DNA of 64,000 nucleotides from JAUSIF01 sp040901465 (lineage in GTDB: Bacteria > Pseudomonadota > Alphaproteobacteria > Rhizobiales > Xanthobacteraceae), in NCBI GenBank assembly GCA_040901465.1, contig JBBDYN010000055.1, forward strand, positions 5,843 through 69,842, written 5' to 3'. The translations under genes were made by a program, and so were the position numbers. The notes under the pieces are model-generated. The model had not been told where the DNA came from. It saw nothing but the letters and a program-made list of their open reading frames with translations, and ran no database searches. Positions 17,948-27,388 of the stretch are shown here, one piece after another. The first letter of the stretch is position 1. Each line of letters starts with the position of its first letter.

Positions 17948-17963
17948 TTAAGATTCTGTTAAC
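17948..17963 (-). promoter_or_regulatory. Perfect CtrA box, distal, overlapping a GANTC site
   Basis: TTAA at 17948-17951, seven bases, then TTAAC at 17959-17963. The seven-base spacer contains GATTC, a CcrM methylation site. The box lies about 245 bases before the Omp gene start and just beyond the glmM stop codon. Confidence 0.6.
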
Positions 17964-17966
17964 TGA

Positions 17967-19310
17967 TCAGGCGGCTGCCGATTTCGTCAGCGCATCGACG
18001 ATGTCGTTGACGACCGCTTCCACGAGCGCCCGGTCTTCGCCTTCGCCCATCACCCGGATTACCGGCTCCGTGCCTGACGAGCGCACGACGAGCCTGCCCT
18101 GCCCGTTCAGCCGCTGCTGCGCCGACGCGATCACGGTCTTGACTTTGCTGTCGTCGAGCGGCTTGCCGGTCCGGTAGCGAACGTTCTTCAGAATTTGCGG
18201 CAGCGGCTCGAACCGGTGGCAAACCTGCGATACCGGCTTTCCCGACTTCTGCACGACCGCAAGCACCTGCAGCGCCGCGACGAACCCGTCACCGGTCGTC
18301 GTGTAGTCGGACAGAATGATATGGCCGGACTGCTCGCCGCCGACATTGTAGCCGCCGGTGCGCATCCGCTCGAGCACGTATCGGTCGCCCACCGGCGTGC
18401 GCACGAGCTCGATCCCGATCCCGGCGAGATGACGTTCGAGGCCGAGATTGGACATTACGGTGCCAACGATTCCGGACCGCGCGAGTCGACCGTCTTCCTG
18501 GAAGCTTTCGGCAACGACCGCGAGCAATTGATCGCCGTCTACGAGGCGCCCCTTTTCGTCGACGAGCACGACGCGGTCCGCGTCGCCGTCGAGCGCGATG
18601 CCGATATCGGCGCGCATTTCGCGCACTTTAGCGACGAGCGTTTCCGGCGCGGTCGAGCCGCAATCGCGATTGATGTTGAAGCCGTCCGGATCGACTCCGA
18701 TCGGAAAGACTTCTGCGCCAAGCTCCCAGAGGCCCGCCGGCGCGACCCGGTAGGCCGCGCCATGGGCGCAATCGACCACGACTCGCAGCCCTTCCAGCGA
18801 CAGATTGCGCGGCATCGTGCGCTTGGCGAATTCAATGTAGCGGTCCTGCACGCCGTCGATACGCTTGGCGCGGCCGAGGTCCGCGGGCTTGGCGAGCTGC
18901 TTGCTGAGATCGGAGTCCACTCGCTTCTCGATCTCGCCCTCGATTTCATCGGACAGCTTGTAACCGTCCGGACCGAACAGCTTGATGCCGTTGTCGTCGT
19001 ATGGATTGTGCGAGGCGGAGATCATCACGCCCGCGTCCGCGCGCATGGAACGCGTCAGCATGGCGACCGCCGGCGTCGGCATCGGACCGGTCAGGAACAC
19101 GTCCATGCCGACCGAGGTGAAGCCGGCAACGAGCGCGGTCTCGATCATGTACCCGGAGAGGCGCGTGTCCTTGCCGATGAGCACCCGGTGCCGGTGCTCG
19201 CCCCGCAGGAACACGAGGCCCGCGGCCTGCCCCACGCGCAATGCCAGGTCCGGCGTGATCGCGCCGTTCGCCCTTCCGCGAATACCGTCGGTACCGAAGT
19301 ATTTGCCCAT
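17967..19310 (-). CDS. glmM: Phosphoglucosamine mutase
   Basis: The 447-residue enzyme interconverts glucosamine-6-phosphate and glucosamine-1-phosphate for peptidoglycan and lipopolysaccharide precursors. The phosphoserine loop is SASHNPYDDNG (Ser100), the metal loop is DGDADR, and the C-terminal phosphate loop is RSSGTEPVIRVM. The length matches the family. The ATG at 19310 gives the canonical MGKYFGTDGIRG start. Upstream in-frame codons to 19364 are not family-like. ftsH and folP often neighbour glmM in other bacteria but not here. Confidence 0.95.
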   Translation of the reverse strand: MGKYFGTDGIRGRANGAITPDLALRVGQAAGLVFLRGEHRHRVLIGKDTRLSGYMIETALVAGFTSVGMDVFLTGPMPTPAVAMLTRSMRADAGVMISASHNPYDDNGIKLFGPDGYKLSDEIEGEIEKRVDSDLSKQLAKPADLGRAKRIDGVQDRYIEFAKRTMPRNLSLEGLRVVVDCAHGAAYRVAPAGLWELGAEVFPIGVDPDGFNINRDCGSTAPETLVAKVREMRADIGIALDGDADRVVLVDEKGRLVDGDQLLAVVAESFQEDGRLARSGIVGTVMSNLGLERHLAGIGIELVRTPVGDRYVLERMRTGGYNVGGEQSGHIILSDYTTTGDGFVAALQVLAVVQKSGKPVSQVCHRFEPLPQILKNVRYRTGKPLDDSKVKTVIASAQQRLNGQGRLVVRSSGTEPVIRVMGEGEDRALVEAVVNDIVDALTKSAAA

Positions 19311-19464
19311 GTGCTTCCGCCCGCCGAGCCCTTTGCCGGGCATTTCCCCGTATTGCGGCGGCATTTATAGTGCAATCCTACCCGACAAACCTTCAAAGTA
19401 TATGAGCATCGGTTACCGTTCGGCGTTCGGTTAATAGGGCGTTTCGGCTTGCGGGGCGCGATCC

Positions 19465-20058
19465 ATGTCCGCCGCCTACGAAATCCACGGCCACGCCATT
19501 GTCTCCGACGACGACAGGATCGCCCACGCCGCGGGCGTCATGCCGGCTACACTTCAGAACGCCGCGGATTGGCAGCGTTTCCAGGCCTCGCTCGCTCGCG
19601 CCGCTGTCATAGTCCTCGGCCGCAAGGGCCACCTCGCTCATCCGAATACCCATCGCCGCAATCGCCTCGTCGTTTCATCGTCGGCGCACGGCATCGATCG
19701 CCGCGACGACGCCTGGTGGTGGAACCCCGCCGAAGTGACGCTTGCCGACGCACTCGCCACCGCCGCGCCCGCCGGCGGGCGCGTGATCGTGCCGGGCGGG
19801 CGGCGCGTCTACGATCTCTTCCTCGTCCATGGTTTCGACGAATTTCACCTTGCCCGCGCGCGCGGCGTTCTTATTCCGGGGGGCGTACCCGTATTCACTG
19901 AATGCACTCCGCGCCGGCCCGCAGACGAAGTGCTCGCCTCACGCGGCCTCGTGCCGGACCCGGTGGAAATTCTCGATGCAGACGCCGGCGTTTCGCTGAC
20001 GGTGTGGCGGCGGCATCGGCCGCGTGCAGAGTTGAAGGAACCGAGAGCCAAGGGCTAG
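19465..20058 (+). CDS. Dihydrofolate reductase-like (RibD C-terminal type) protein
   Basis: The 197-residue protein looks like a divergent DHFR/RibD-C fold. It has an LGRKGHLAHP block in place of the usual GRKT, a RRNRLVVSSSAHGI strand, and the nucleotide-binding block GGRVIVPGGRRVYDLFL near residues 103-119. It is too divergent to be called FolA. Such stand-alone proteins may be NADPH-dependent reductases. Its stop codon is two bases before the start of a flavin monooxygenase gene, so the two are an operon and may share a substrate or cofactor. Confidence 0.72.
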   Translation: MSAAYEIHGHAIVSDDDRIAHAAGVMPATLQNAADWQRFQASLARAAVIVLGRKGHLAHPNTHRRNRLVVSSSAHGIDRRDDAWWWNPAEVTLADALATAAPAGGRVIVPGGRRVYDLFLVHGFDEFHLARARGVLIPGGVPVFTECTPRRPADEVLASRGLVPDPVEILDADAGVSLTVWRRHRPRAELKEPRAKG

Positions 20059-20060
20059 GA

Positions 20061-21200
20061 ATGCAGAAGGATCGCGCCGAAACCAATCCGTGTTTCAACC
20101 ACCGCAAGCTGAAGCTCGGCACCTTCCAGACCAATCTCGAAAGCGGCTGCGTGATGTCCGATCTCGACGGGCGCCTGCGCATCAGCTGGCCGAGCACGCT
20201 GGCCCTCGCCAGGCTCGCCGACGAGATGGAGTTCGAGGCGCTCGTACCCGTCGCACGCTGGCAGGGGTTCGGCGGCGTCACCAACCCGCAGGGGCCTGGA
20301 TTCGAAGCCTATACCTGGGCCGCCGGCATCAGCGCGCTCACCGAGAACGCGGGCGTGATTTCGACGTCGCACGTAGCGCTCAATCATCCGATCATGGCGG
20401 CCAAGCAGTGCGCCGTCATCGACCACATCTCCGGCGGCCGCTTCACGCTCAATGTCGTGACCGGGTGGAACAAGCCCGAGATAGACATGTTCGGCGCGAC
20501 GCTGCTTCCGCACGACGAGCGCTACGCCTGCTCTGAGGAGTGGCTGCAGATCGTCAAACGCCTGTGGACCGAGGACGAGAGCTTCGACTTCGACGGCAAG
20601 TACTATCAAATCAAGAAAGGCTACCTCGAGCCGAAGCCGATCCAGAAGCCGTATCCCGCGATCATGAACGCCGGCGCATCCGAGCGCGGCCGCCACTTCG
20701 CGGCGAAATACTGCGATCTCGTCTATACAGTTGTCCGAGGCGGCGGCGCCAATATCGACGACTACAAGGCGCACGTCGCCGCCTATCACAAGCTCGCGCG
20801 TGAGGAGTACGGCCGCGAGATCCGCGTCTGGAGTCTTGTCAATATCGTGCAAGGTGAGACGGAAAAGGAAGCGCGCGAATTCTTCGACTATTACGTGCAG
20901 CAGCAGGGCGACTGGGAAGCGGCGAAGAACGTGGTCGACACGTTCGCGCTCGAGGTGAACGCGCGCGATCTGCCGCCCGAGCGCATGAAGCTGATGCAAG
21001 AGGCGATGATTGCGAGCTGGGGCGGCTTCAATCTGATCGGGGCGAAGGATCAGATCGTCGATGGCTTGCAGCGCATGTCGGGCGCGGGCCTCGACGGTGT
21101 GATTCTATGCTGGCCGCGCTACGAGCAAGGCATGCGCGAGTTTCGCGACGTCACCTATCCGCTACTCCGGCAGGCCGGCCTGCGCGATTTCACGGCATGA
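20061..21200 (+). CDS. LLM-class FMNH2-dependent monooxygenase (RutA/DmoA-like)
   Basis: The 379-residue protein is a bacterial luciferase-like monooxygenase. Diagnostic blocks are LARLADEMEFEALVPVARW, HISGGRFTLNVVTGWNKPE, and the FMN phosphate loop region NAGASERGRHFAAKYCDLVY. It is closest in style to RutA (pyrimidine ring opening) and dimethyl-sulfide monooxygenase. No other rut genes are nearby, so the substrate is open. The enzyme needs reduced flavin from a reductase. The upstream DHFR-like gene ends two bases before this start. The 3' end overlaps the convergent azlD by 11 bases. Confidence 0.88.
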   Translation: MQKDRAETNPCFNHRKLKLGTFQTNLESGCVMSDLDGRLRISWPSTLALARLADEMEFEALVPVARWQGFGGVTNPQGPGFEAYTWAAGISALTENAGVISTSHVALNHPIMAAKQCAVIDHISGGRFTLNVVTGWNKPEIDMFGATLLPHDERYACSEEWLQIVKRLWTEDESFDFDGKYYQIKKGYLEPKPIQKPYPAIMNAGASERGRHFAAKYCDLVYTVVRGGGANIDDYKAHVAAYHKLAREEYGREIRVWSLVNIVQGETEKEAREFFDYYVQQQGDWEAAKNVVDTFALEVNARDLPPERMKLMQEAMIASWGGFNLIGAKDQIVDGLQRMSGAGLDGVILCWPRYEQGMREFRDVTYPLLRQAGLRDFTA

Positions 21201-21498
21201 AGGCGCGCCATGCGGCGGCCGCGGCCATACCGGCAGCAACCGCCAGGTAATCCCTGCGCCAGACGAGCATGACGGCGCCACCCGCAAGAATGGCGAGTGC
21301 CGCCGGCACCCCCTCGCGCACGATGATCGGCAGGATCGTCGCGACGATCACCGCGCCCGGCGAGGCCTCGAGCATGCGTCGCACGCGCGGCGTGAGCAGC
21401 ACGCGGCCCATGAGCCAATAGCCGCCCGCGCGCATCGGATAGGTCGCCGCCGCCATCGCGAGGATCGCGAGCAACACGCCGCCGTCAATCGCGGTCAT
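21190..21498 (-). CDS. azlD: AzlD family branched-chain amino acid exporter subunit
   Basis: The 102-residue protein has four short transmembrane helices and the AzlD pattern MRAGGYWLMGR followed by RRMLEASPGAVIVATILPIIV. AzlC and AzlD together export branched-chain amino acids or their analogues. The start overlaps the azlC stop by 14 bases, so translation is probably coupled. The ATG at 21498 is preferred over an upstream start inside azlC. Confidence 0.88.
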   Translation of the reverse strand: MTAIDGGVLLAILAMAAATYPMRAGGYWLMGRVLLTPRVRRMLEASPGAVIVATILPIIVREGVPAALAILAGGAVMLVWRRDYLAVAAGMAAAAAWRAFMP

Positions 21499-22204
21499 CG
21501 ACGAAGCCTCCCGCGAGGCTGCCGGCAAGCGCGCCGGCAACCACGTACCACCAGCCGCCGAAGAGATAGTTCACGAGCAACGCGACTGCGCCGGCGACAA
21601 CCCACGGGATCGCCCGCGCCGGGCCGCGCCAGAGCGGCACGAGCATCGCGGCGAAGAAGATCGGCATCACGAGATCGAGCGCGATCGCACGCGGATCGGT
21701 CACGAGCGCGCCGAGCAGATAGCCGGCCGTCGTCGCCGCCATCCAGACCGCCAGAATGAGCAGGCTGCCGCCGAGGAGGACCGCGGCATCCGAGCCGCCT
21801 TCGCCGCGGTAGCGCATGGCGACGATCCAGCCTGGATCGGTGAGAAGATGCAGCAGGGGATAGGTTTGCCAGGCGGACAGCGGACCGAGCCAAGGCCGCA
21901 AACCCGCGCCCAGCAAGAGCATCCGCGCGTTCACCGTGGCCGCGATCAGCGCGAGCGCGAGGATGGCGGCCGGGGTCATGCGCTCGGGCCAGACTTCCAG
22001 CGCCACCATCTGCGACGCCCCCGCATACACGAAAACGTTCATCAACGTGCTTTCGAGAAAGCTGAGGCCCTTGGCGGCGGCGGTGCTGCCGACGGCCACG
22101 CCGAACGCGATCATGCCGGGCGCAAGCGCGAGCACCATGCGCGCGCCGAGCGCGAGCCCTTCGAGCGACCAATAGGGTGCGGGCGAATCGCTGGATTTCG
22201 ACAT
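21485..22204 (-). CDS. azlC: AzlC family branched-chain amino acid exporter subunit
   Basis: The 239-residue inner-membrane protein has the AzlC signatures PGMIAFGVAVGSTAAAKGLS and YAGASQMVALEVW, with about six to seven helices. It is the large subunit of the AzlCD exporter. The ATG at 22204 starts close to the first helix; the open frame extends to 22255 without support. The ftsH terminator lies upstream, so azlCD has its own promoter. Confidence 0.9.
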   Translation of the reverse strand: MSKSSDSPAPYWSLEGLALGARMVLALAPGMIAFGVAVGSTAAAKGLSFLESTLMNVFVYAGASQMVALEVWPERMTPAAILALALIAATVNARMLLLGAGLRPWLGPLSAWQTYPLLHLLTDPGWIVAMRYRGEGGSDAAVLLGGSLLILAVWMAATTAGYLLGALVTDPRAIALDLVMPIFFAAMLVPLWRGPARAIPWVVAGAVALLVNYLFGGWWYVVAGALAGSLAGGFVDDRD

Positions 22205-22267
22205 GGCGTTTGCAAAAAGGGCGCGAGCCCTAGCAAGCGGGGCACGCGCGGGCAATCCAATCCAGCA

Positions 22268-22301
22268 TAAAAACGGAAATCGCCGGGAAAATCCCGGCGA
22301 T
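22268..22301 (-). terminator. Rho-independent terminator after ftsH
   Basis: On the minus strand ATCGCCGGGA and TCCCGGCGAT form a 10-base stem with a three-base loop (22279-22301), followed by TTCCGTTTTTA. It lies 25 bases beyond the ftsH stop and closes the long minus-strand block. Confidence 0.85.
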
Positions 22302-22326
22302 GCTATTCATCACGGACTTGAATGCT

Positions 22327-24246
<1,920 letters not shown>

Positions 24247-24409
24247 CGCTGACCTTTGTCGCGGGCCCGAACCCGCACGAGGAAAGCCCCGGAAACGGAA
24301 ATTTCCCCCTGGTACCTATCCCAGTATCGTTAAAATAGGGCGCAGGGGTGTCCTTGCCAAGGGAACGCGCCGTCGCGGGCGGAAATCTCTTCGTAATGTG
24401 AATGCCTTG

Positions 24410-25447
24410 TCATTTCCGGCTGCGACGCGCCGGAGCGCGGGCGACCGTAAGCGCCGCGCGATCGAGGCTGACGACGGCCCCTGCGAGCGTCCGCCGCAGC
24501 GGTGTCCCCGTGCGGCGTGCGCCGGCAAGCGCCGTATGCATCGCTTCGAGCTTGGCGAGTTCGACCGGCCCCTCGTCGCCAGCGCGTTCGATAGCCCTTC
24601 CGAGCAGCCGGACGGAGATTTCCTCGGGAATCTTGAAAAATGCGCCCGGATTGAACTCCAGCGGACCGCCGGCCGGCCAAGCGCCGTCACCATCTCTGCC
24701 GACCACGTGCCGCAATTCGTCGGCCACTGCCTCGATCGCCGCGTCGGCGCGAGCAAGGCGGCGTGCGGCGAGCGCGAGTCGCGCGGACGTGAGGCCCTCT
24801 GCGGCGAGCTCCAGCGCGAGCCGACGCAGCCGCACGCGCGTGTATTTGGGGTCCGCATTCGAGGAATCTTCCGCGAAGGGAATGCGCGCCTTCCGCAAGG
24901 TCGCGACAAGCCGCACCTTCGGAACTTCGAGCATCGGACGCAGCAGCGGCAGCCCTTCACGCTCGCTCGTACGTCGCATGCCGCCGAGCCCGGTGAGGCC
25001 CGAGCCGCGCGCCAGTCGCATCAGCAAGGTCTCGGCCTGATCGTCGAGCGTGTGTGCCGTTACGATCGCGTCGGCGGCGAGCTTGCGTGCCAATCGAATG
25101 AGCAACGCATAACGCGCCTCGCGTGCGGCTTCCTGTAATCCACTGGCGGGTTTCTTGCCCGACCAGACGAGGATGTGGTGTGGCACGCCAAGTCTTCTCG
25201 CGAGCGTTCCAACCTCTTCCGCCTCGCGCCGCGCTTCCGGCCGCAGCCGGTGATCGACTGTTGCCGCGACCAATTCGGTCGCTTTGCGGTTTCCCGCACT
25301 CCATCGCTGCGCGAGCACGAGCAATGCGGTCGAATCCGGCCCGCCGGAAACGGCGAGCAGGACGCGGCGATAATTCGTCAGATCGGAAAAAAAAGACGCG
25401 AGCTCGTGGTCGGCGATCGGCTCGCCGTTCCGCTCAGCAGCGGGCAC
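24410..25447 (-). CDS. tilS: tRNA(Ile)-lysidine synthetase
   Basis: The 345-residue enzyme adds lysine to C34 of tRNA-Ile(CAU) so that it reads AUA. The PP-loop is SGGPDS at 34-39. TVDHRLRPEARREAEEV and the VTAHTLDDQAETLLMRLARGSG block are diagnostic. The C-terminal region is short compared with E. coli TilS, as usual in alphaproteobacteria. The GTG start at 25447 overlaps the cpoB stop by 14 bases, which indicates translational coupling to the Tol-Pal block. Confidence 0.93.
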   Translation of the reverse strand: MPAAERNGEPIADHELASFFSDLTNYRRVLLAVSGGPDSTALLVLAQRWSAGNRKATELVAATVDHRLRPEARREAEEVGTLARRLGVPHHILVWSGKKPASGLQEAAREARYALLIRLARKLAADAIVTAHTLDDQAETLLMRLARGSGLTGLGGMRRTSEREGLPLLRPMLEVPKVRLVATLRKARIPFAEDSSNADPKYTRVRLRRLALELAAEGLTSARLALAARRLARADAAIEAVADELRHVVGRDGDGAWPAGGPLEFNPGAFFKIPEEISVRLLGRAIERAGDEGPVELAKLEAMHTALAGARRTGTPLRRTLAGAVVSLDRAALTVARAPARRSRK

Positions 25448-26546
25448 GCTTTTGTTCCTGCTCGACCGCCCGCTTCACGGTAGCCGACGCCTTCGGATAC
25501 TTCGTCAGCACGTGGCCGAGCGACGCGCAGGCCGTCTCGCGCTCGCCGAGGGCGACGAGCGACTGACCAAGCCGCAACAATGCGTCCGGCGCTTTTACCG
25601 CGTTTGGATAATCGGTGGAGATTTTCAGAAAAATCTCCGCCGCGTCGTTGTATTGCTTGCGCTGGAACTGGCTTTCGCCAAGCCAATAGTGCGCCTCGGG
25701 CACGAGACGCTGCGCTTCCGGTTCGCGGCTGCTCCCGTGGTGCGCGAGAAAGGTGCGGAAGCCGTCGACAGCAAGATCGTAGTCCCGCCGCAGGATCGCG
25801 CCGTACGCGAGATCGTATTCATCCCTGGCGCTGTTCGAGGGGGCGAGCACCGCCTGCGGTCCGACGGGTCGCTGCGCGGGCGGCGCGTCGATCGCGCCGC
25901 CGGGCGGCAACTGCTTCACGCCGGGCGCGCCCGGGCCGGCAAGCGAACCAAGATCGAGCGGCGAGCCCGGCGGGCGCGACGACGGATCGTTCGGACCCGA
26001 CGGAATGGTGCCAAGCGTGCGCGGAGCGCCGGGTGCATCGGGCGCGGTCGCCGGATCGAAAACGTCACCGCGACGTCCCTGCTGCGCGACCGGCGGCGGA
26101 CTGTCCGGTTGCACGATCGGCGGCGGTCCGGAGCGCGACGCGACTGGCGGCAAGGCGGGCGGCAACGCCGGCGGCGGCGAGATCGCCCCGCCTTGGCTGC
26201 GCGACACCGGAGGCTTTCCGGACGGAGTCATTTCCTGGAAACGGAAATCCGTGTCCTGCTGCACGCGCTTGAGCTGCTGCTCGAGCTGATTGTTGCGGTG
26301 TTGCAGTTCCTCGATCAAGCCGGTGAGCTGGCGAATTTGATTTTCCAGCCGGCCCAAGCGGGCCACGAGATCGGAATCTTCCCCGCGCTGCCCGAACAGC
26401 TGCGCGAGTTGGATCGGCACGGCGGCCGGCGCGCGCGCGGCATCGCCGTCAGCGGCAGACAAGCCCGCTTCGCCCGCCGCGGTACCGGCGGCAAGCATGG
26501 CAAGGGCGGCTACGAACGATCGGACGGACATTTGCGGCATGTTCAC
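25434..26546 (-). CDS. cpoB: Cell division coordinator CpoB (YbgF) with long proline-rich linker
   Basis: The 370-residue periplasmic protein has a signal peptide (to about residue 30), a coiled coil (about 55-100, RLENQIRQLTGLIEELQHRNNQLEQ), a Pro/Gly-rich linker (about 108-235), and a TPR domain (about 240-368, YDLAYGAILRRDYDLAVDGFRTFL). CpoB links Tol-Pal to septal peptidoglycan synthesis. The linker is long compared with the 260-residue E. coli protein. The start is GTG at 26546 or ATG at 26540; both keep the signal peptide. It follows pal and overlaps tilS. Confidence 0.92.
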   Translation of the reverse strand: MNMPQMSVRSFVAALAMLAAGTAAGEAGLSAADGDAARAPAAVPIQLAQLFGQRGEDSDLVARLGRLENQIRQLTGLIEELQHRNNQLEQQLKRVQQDTDFRFQEMTPSGKPPVSRSQGGAISPPPALPPALPPVASRSGPPPIVQPDSPPPVAQQGRRGDVFDPATAPDAPGAPRTLGTIPSGPNDPSSRPPGSPLDLGSLAGPGAPGVKQLPPGGAIDAPPAQRPVGPQAVLAPSNSARDEYDLAYGAILRRDYDLAVDGFRTFLAHHGSSREPEAQRLVPEAHYWLGESQFQRKQYNDAAEIFLKISTDYPNAVKAPDALLRLGQSLVALGERETACASLGHVLTKYPKASATVKRAVEQEQKRARC

Positions 26547-26614
26547 TATTGGATACGCGCCAGCATAGCGTGGCCGGCGGCGGTCGGGCCACCGCCAGAT
26601 AGCGGCCCGAGTAA

Positions 26615-26628
26615 GTCCAAAATTGGGC
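26615..26628. promoter_or_regulatory. Operator-like palindrome CCAA-NN-TTGG upstream of cpoB
   Basis: GTCCAAAATTGGGC lies 69 bases before cpoB. The same 14-mer with one change occurs before tolQ at 30965-30978. A partial copy (CAAAATTGGGC) lies at 60163-60173 between yqgE and a DsbD-like gene. The binding protein, if any, is unknown. Confidence 0.4.
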
Positions 26629-26641
26629 CTTCCCGGTACGC

Positions 26642-26666
26642 AATCGGCGCCCGCGGGGCGCCGATT
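26642..26666 (-). terminator. Perfect GC-rich hairpin between pal and cpoB
   Basis: AATCGGCGCCC and GGGCGCCGATT pair over 11 bases around a three-base loop, 24 bases after the pal stop codon. There is no T run after it, so it may be a partial terminator, a stabiliser of the pal message 3' end or a rho-dependent pause rather than an intrinsic terminator. Confidence 0.5.
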
Positions 26667-26689
26667 GACACTGATAATTCTTGGCCCGG

Positions 26690-27178
26690 TCAGACGCCGG
26701 CGTTGAGCACCGTCACGACGCGGCGGTTCTGCGACCAGCAGGAAATGTCGTTGCAGACCGCGACCGGCCGCTCCTTGCCGTAGGAGATCGTCCGCATCCG
26801 CGACTGATCGACGCCGCGCGCGATCAGATAGTCGCGCACGGTGGTGGCGCGGCGGGCGCCGAGCGCGATATTGTACTCGCGCGTACCGCGCTCGTCGGCA
26901 TGGCCCTCGACCGTGAACGCGTAGCGGTTATATTGGCCGAGCCATTGCGCCTGTTTATCCAGCGTCGCGCGCGCCTGGGGCGTGAGCTCCGAAGAATCCG
27001 TCTCGAAGAACACGCGATCGCCGACATTGACCACGAAGTCCTGCGCGCTGCCCGGCGTCGCCGTCGCGTTGGCGCCAGCCTGGTCGGTCGGGTTCTGCGC
27101 GCACGCGGCGATCAGGAACACCGCGCCGACAAGCGCCACGAACCGCGCGCCGCGCAGGAACCGATTGATGTTCGTCAT
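26690..27178 (-). CDS. pal: Peptidoglycan-associated lipoprotein Pal
   Basis: The 162-residue outer-membrane lipoprotein has a lipobox (FLIAAC, Cys26) and an OmpA-C domain with the peptidoglycan-binding block TVEGHADERGTREYNIALGARRA. Pal binds TolB and peptidoglycan and tethers the outer membrane during constriction. The ATG at 27178 has a suitable short basic start; an upstream in-frame codon at 27196 is less likely. A 210-base gap separates it from tolB, so it may have its own promoter, and a TTAACC half-site lies about 55 bases upstream. Confidence 0.95.
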   Translation of the reverse strand: MTNINRFLRGARFVALVGAVFLIAACAQNPTDQAGANATATPGSAQDFVVNVGDRVFFETDSSELTPQARATLDKQAQWLGQYNRYAFTVEGHADERGTREYNIALGARRATTVRDYLIARGVDQSRMRTISYGKERPVAVCNDISCWSQNRRVVTVLNAGV

Positions 27179-27388
27179 AGCTCCGGCTCCCTTCATCCCC
27201 TGTTGGAACTGTCCCCTTATCAGCCCCTCGGTTAAGCGAATATTCCGTCAACCTTGACGATGTCTTGGCGAAGCCCAGAAAATTCGATTTTTTGCCCGCG
27301 ACCGCGACAAACTGGCCTGATTGGTTAGCGAATCGTGAACGCGCGAACCTTTCGCCCCAGTGCGGCCATATCGTGGCCGTCCGCCGGC

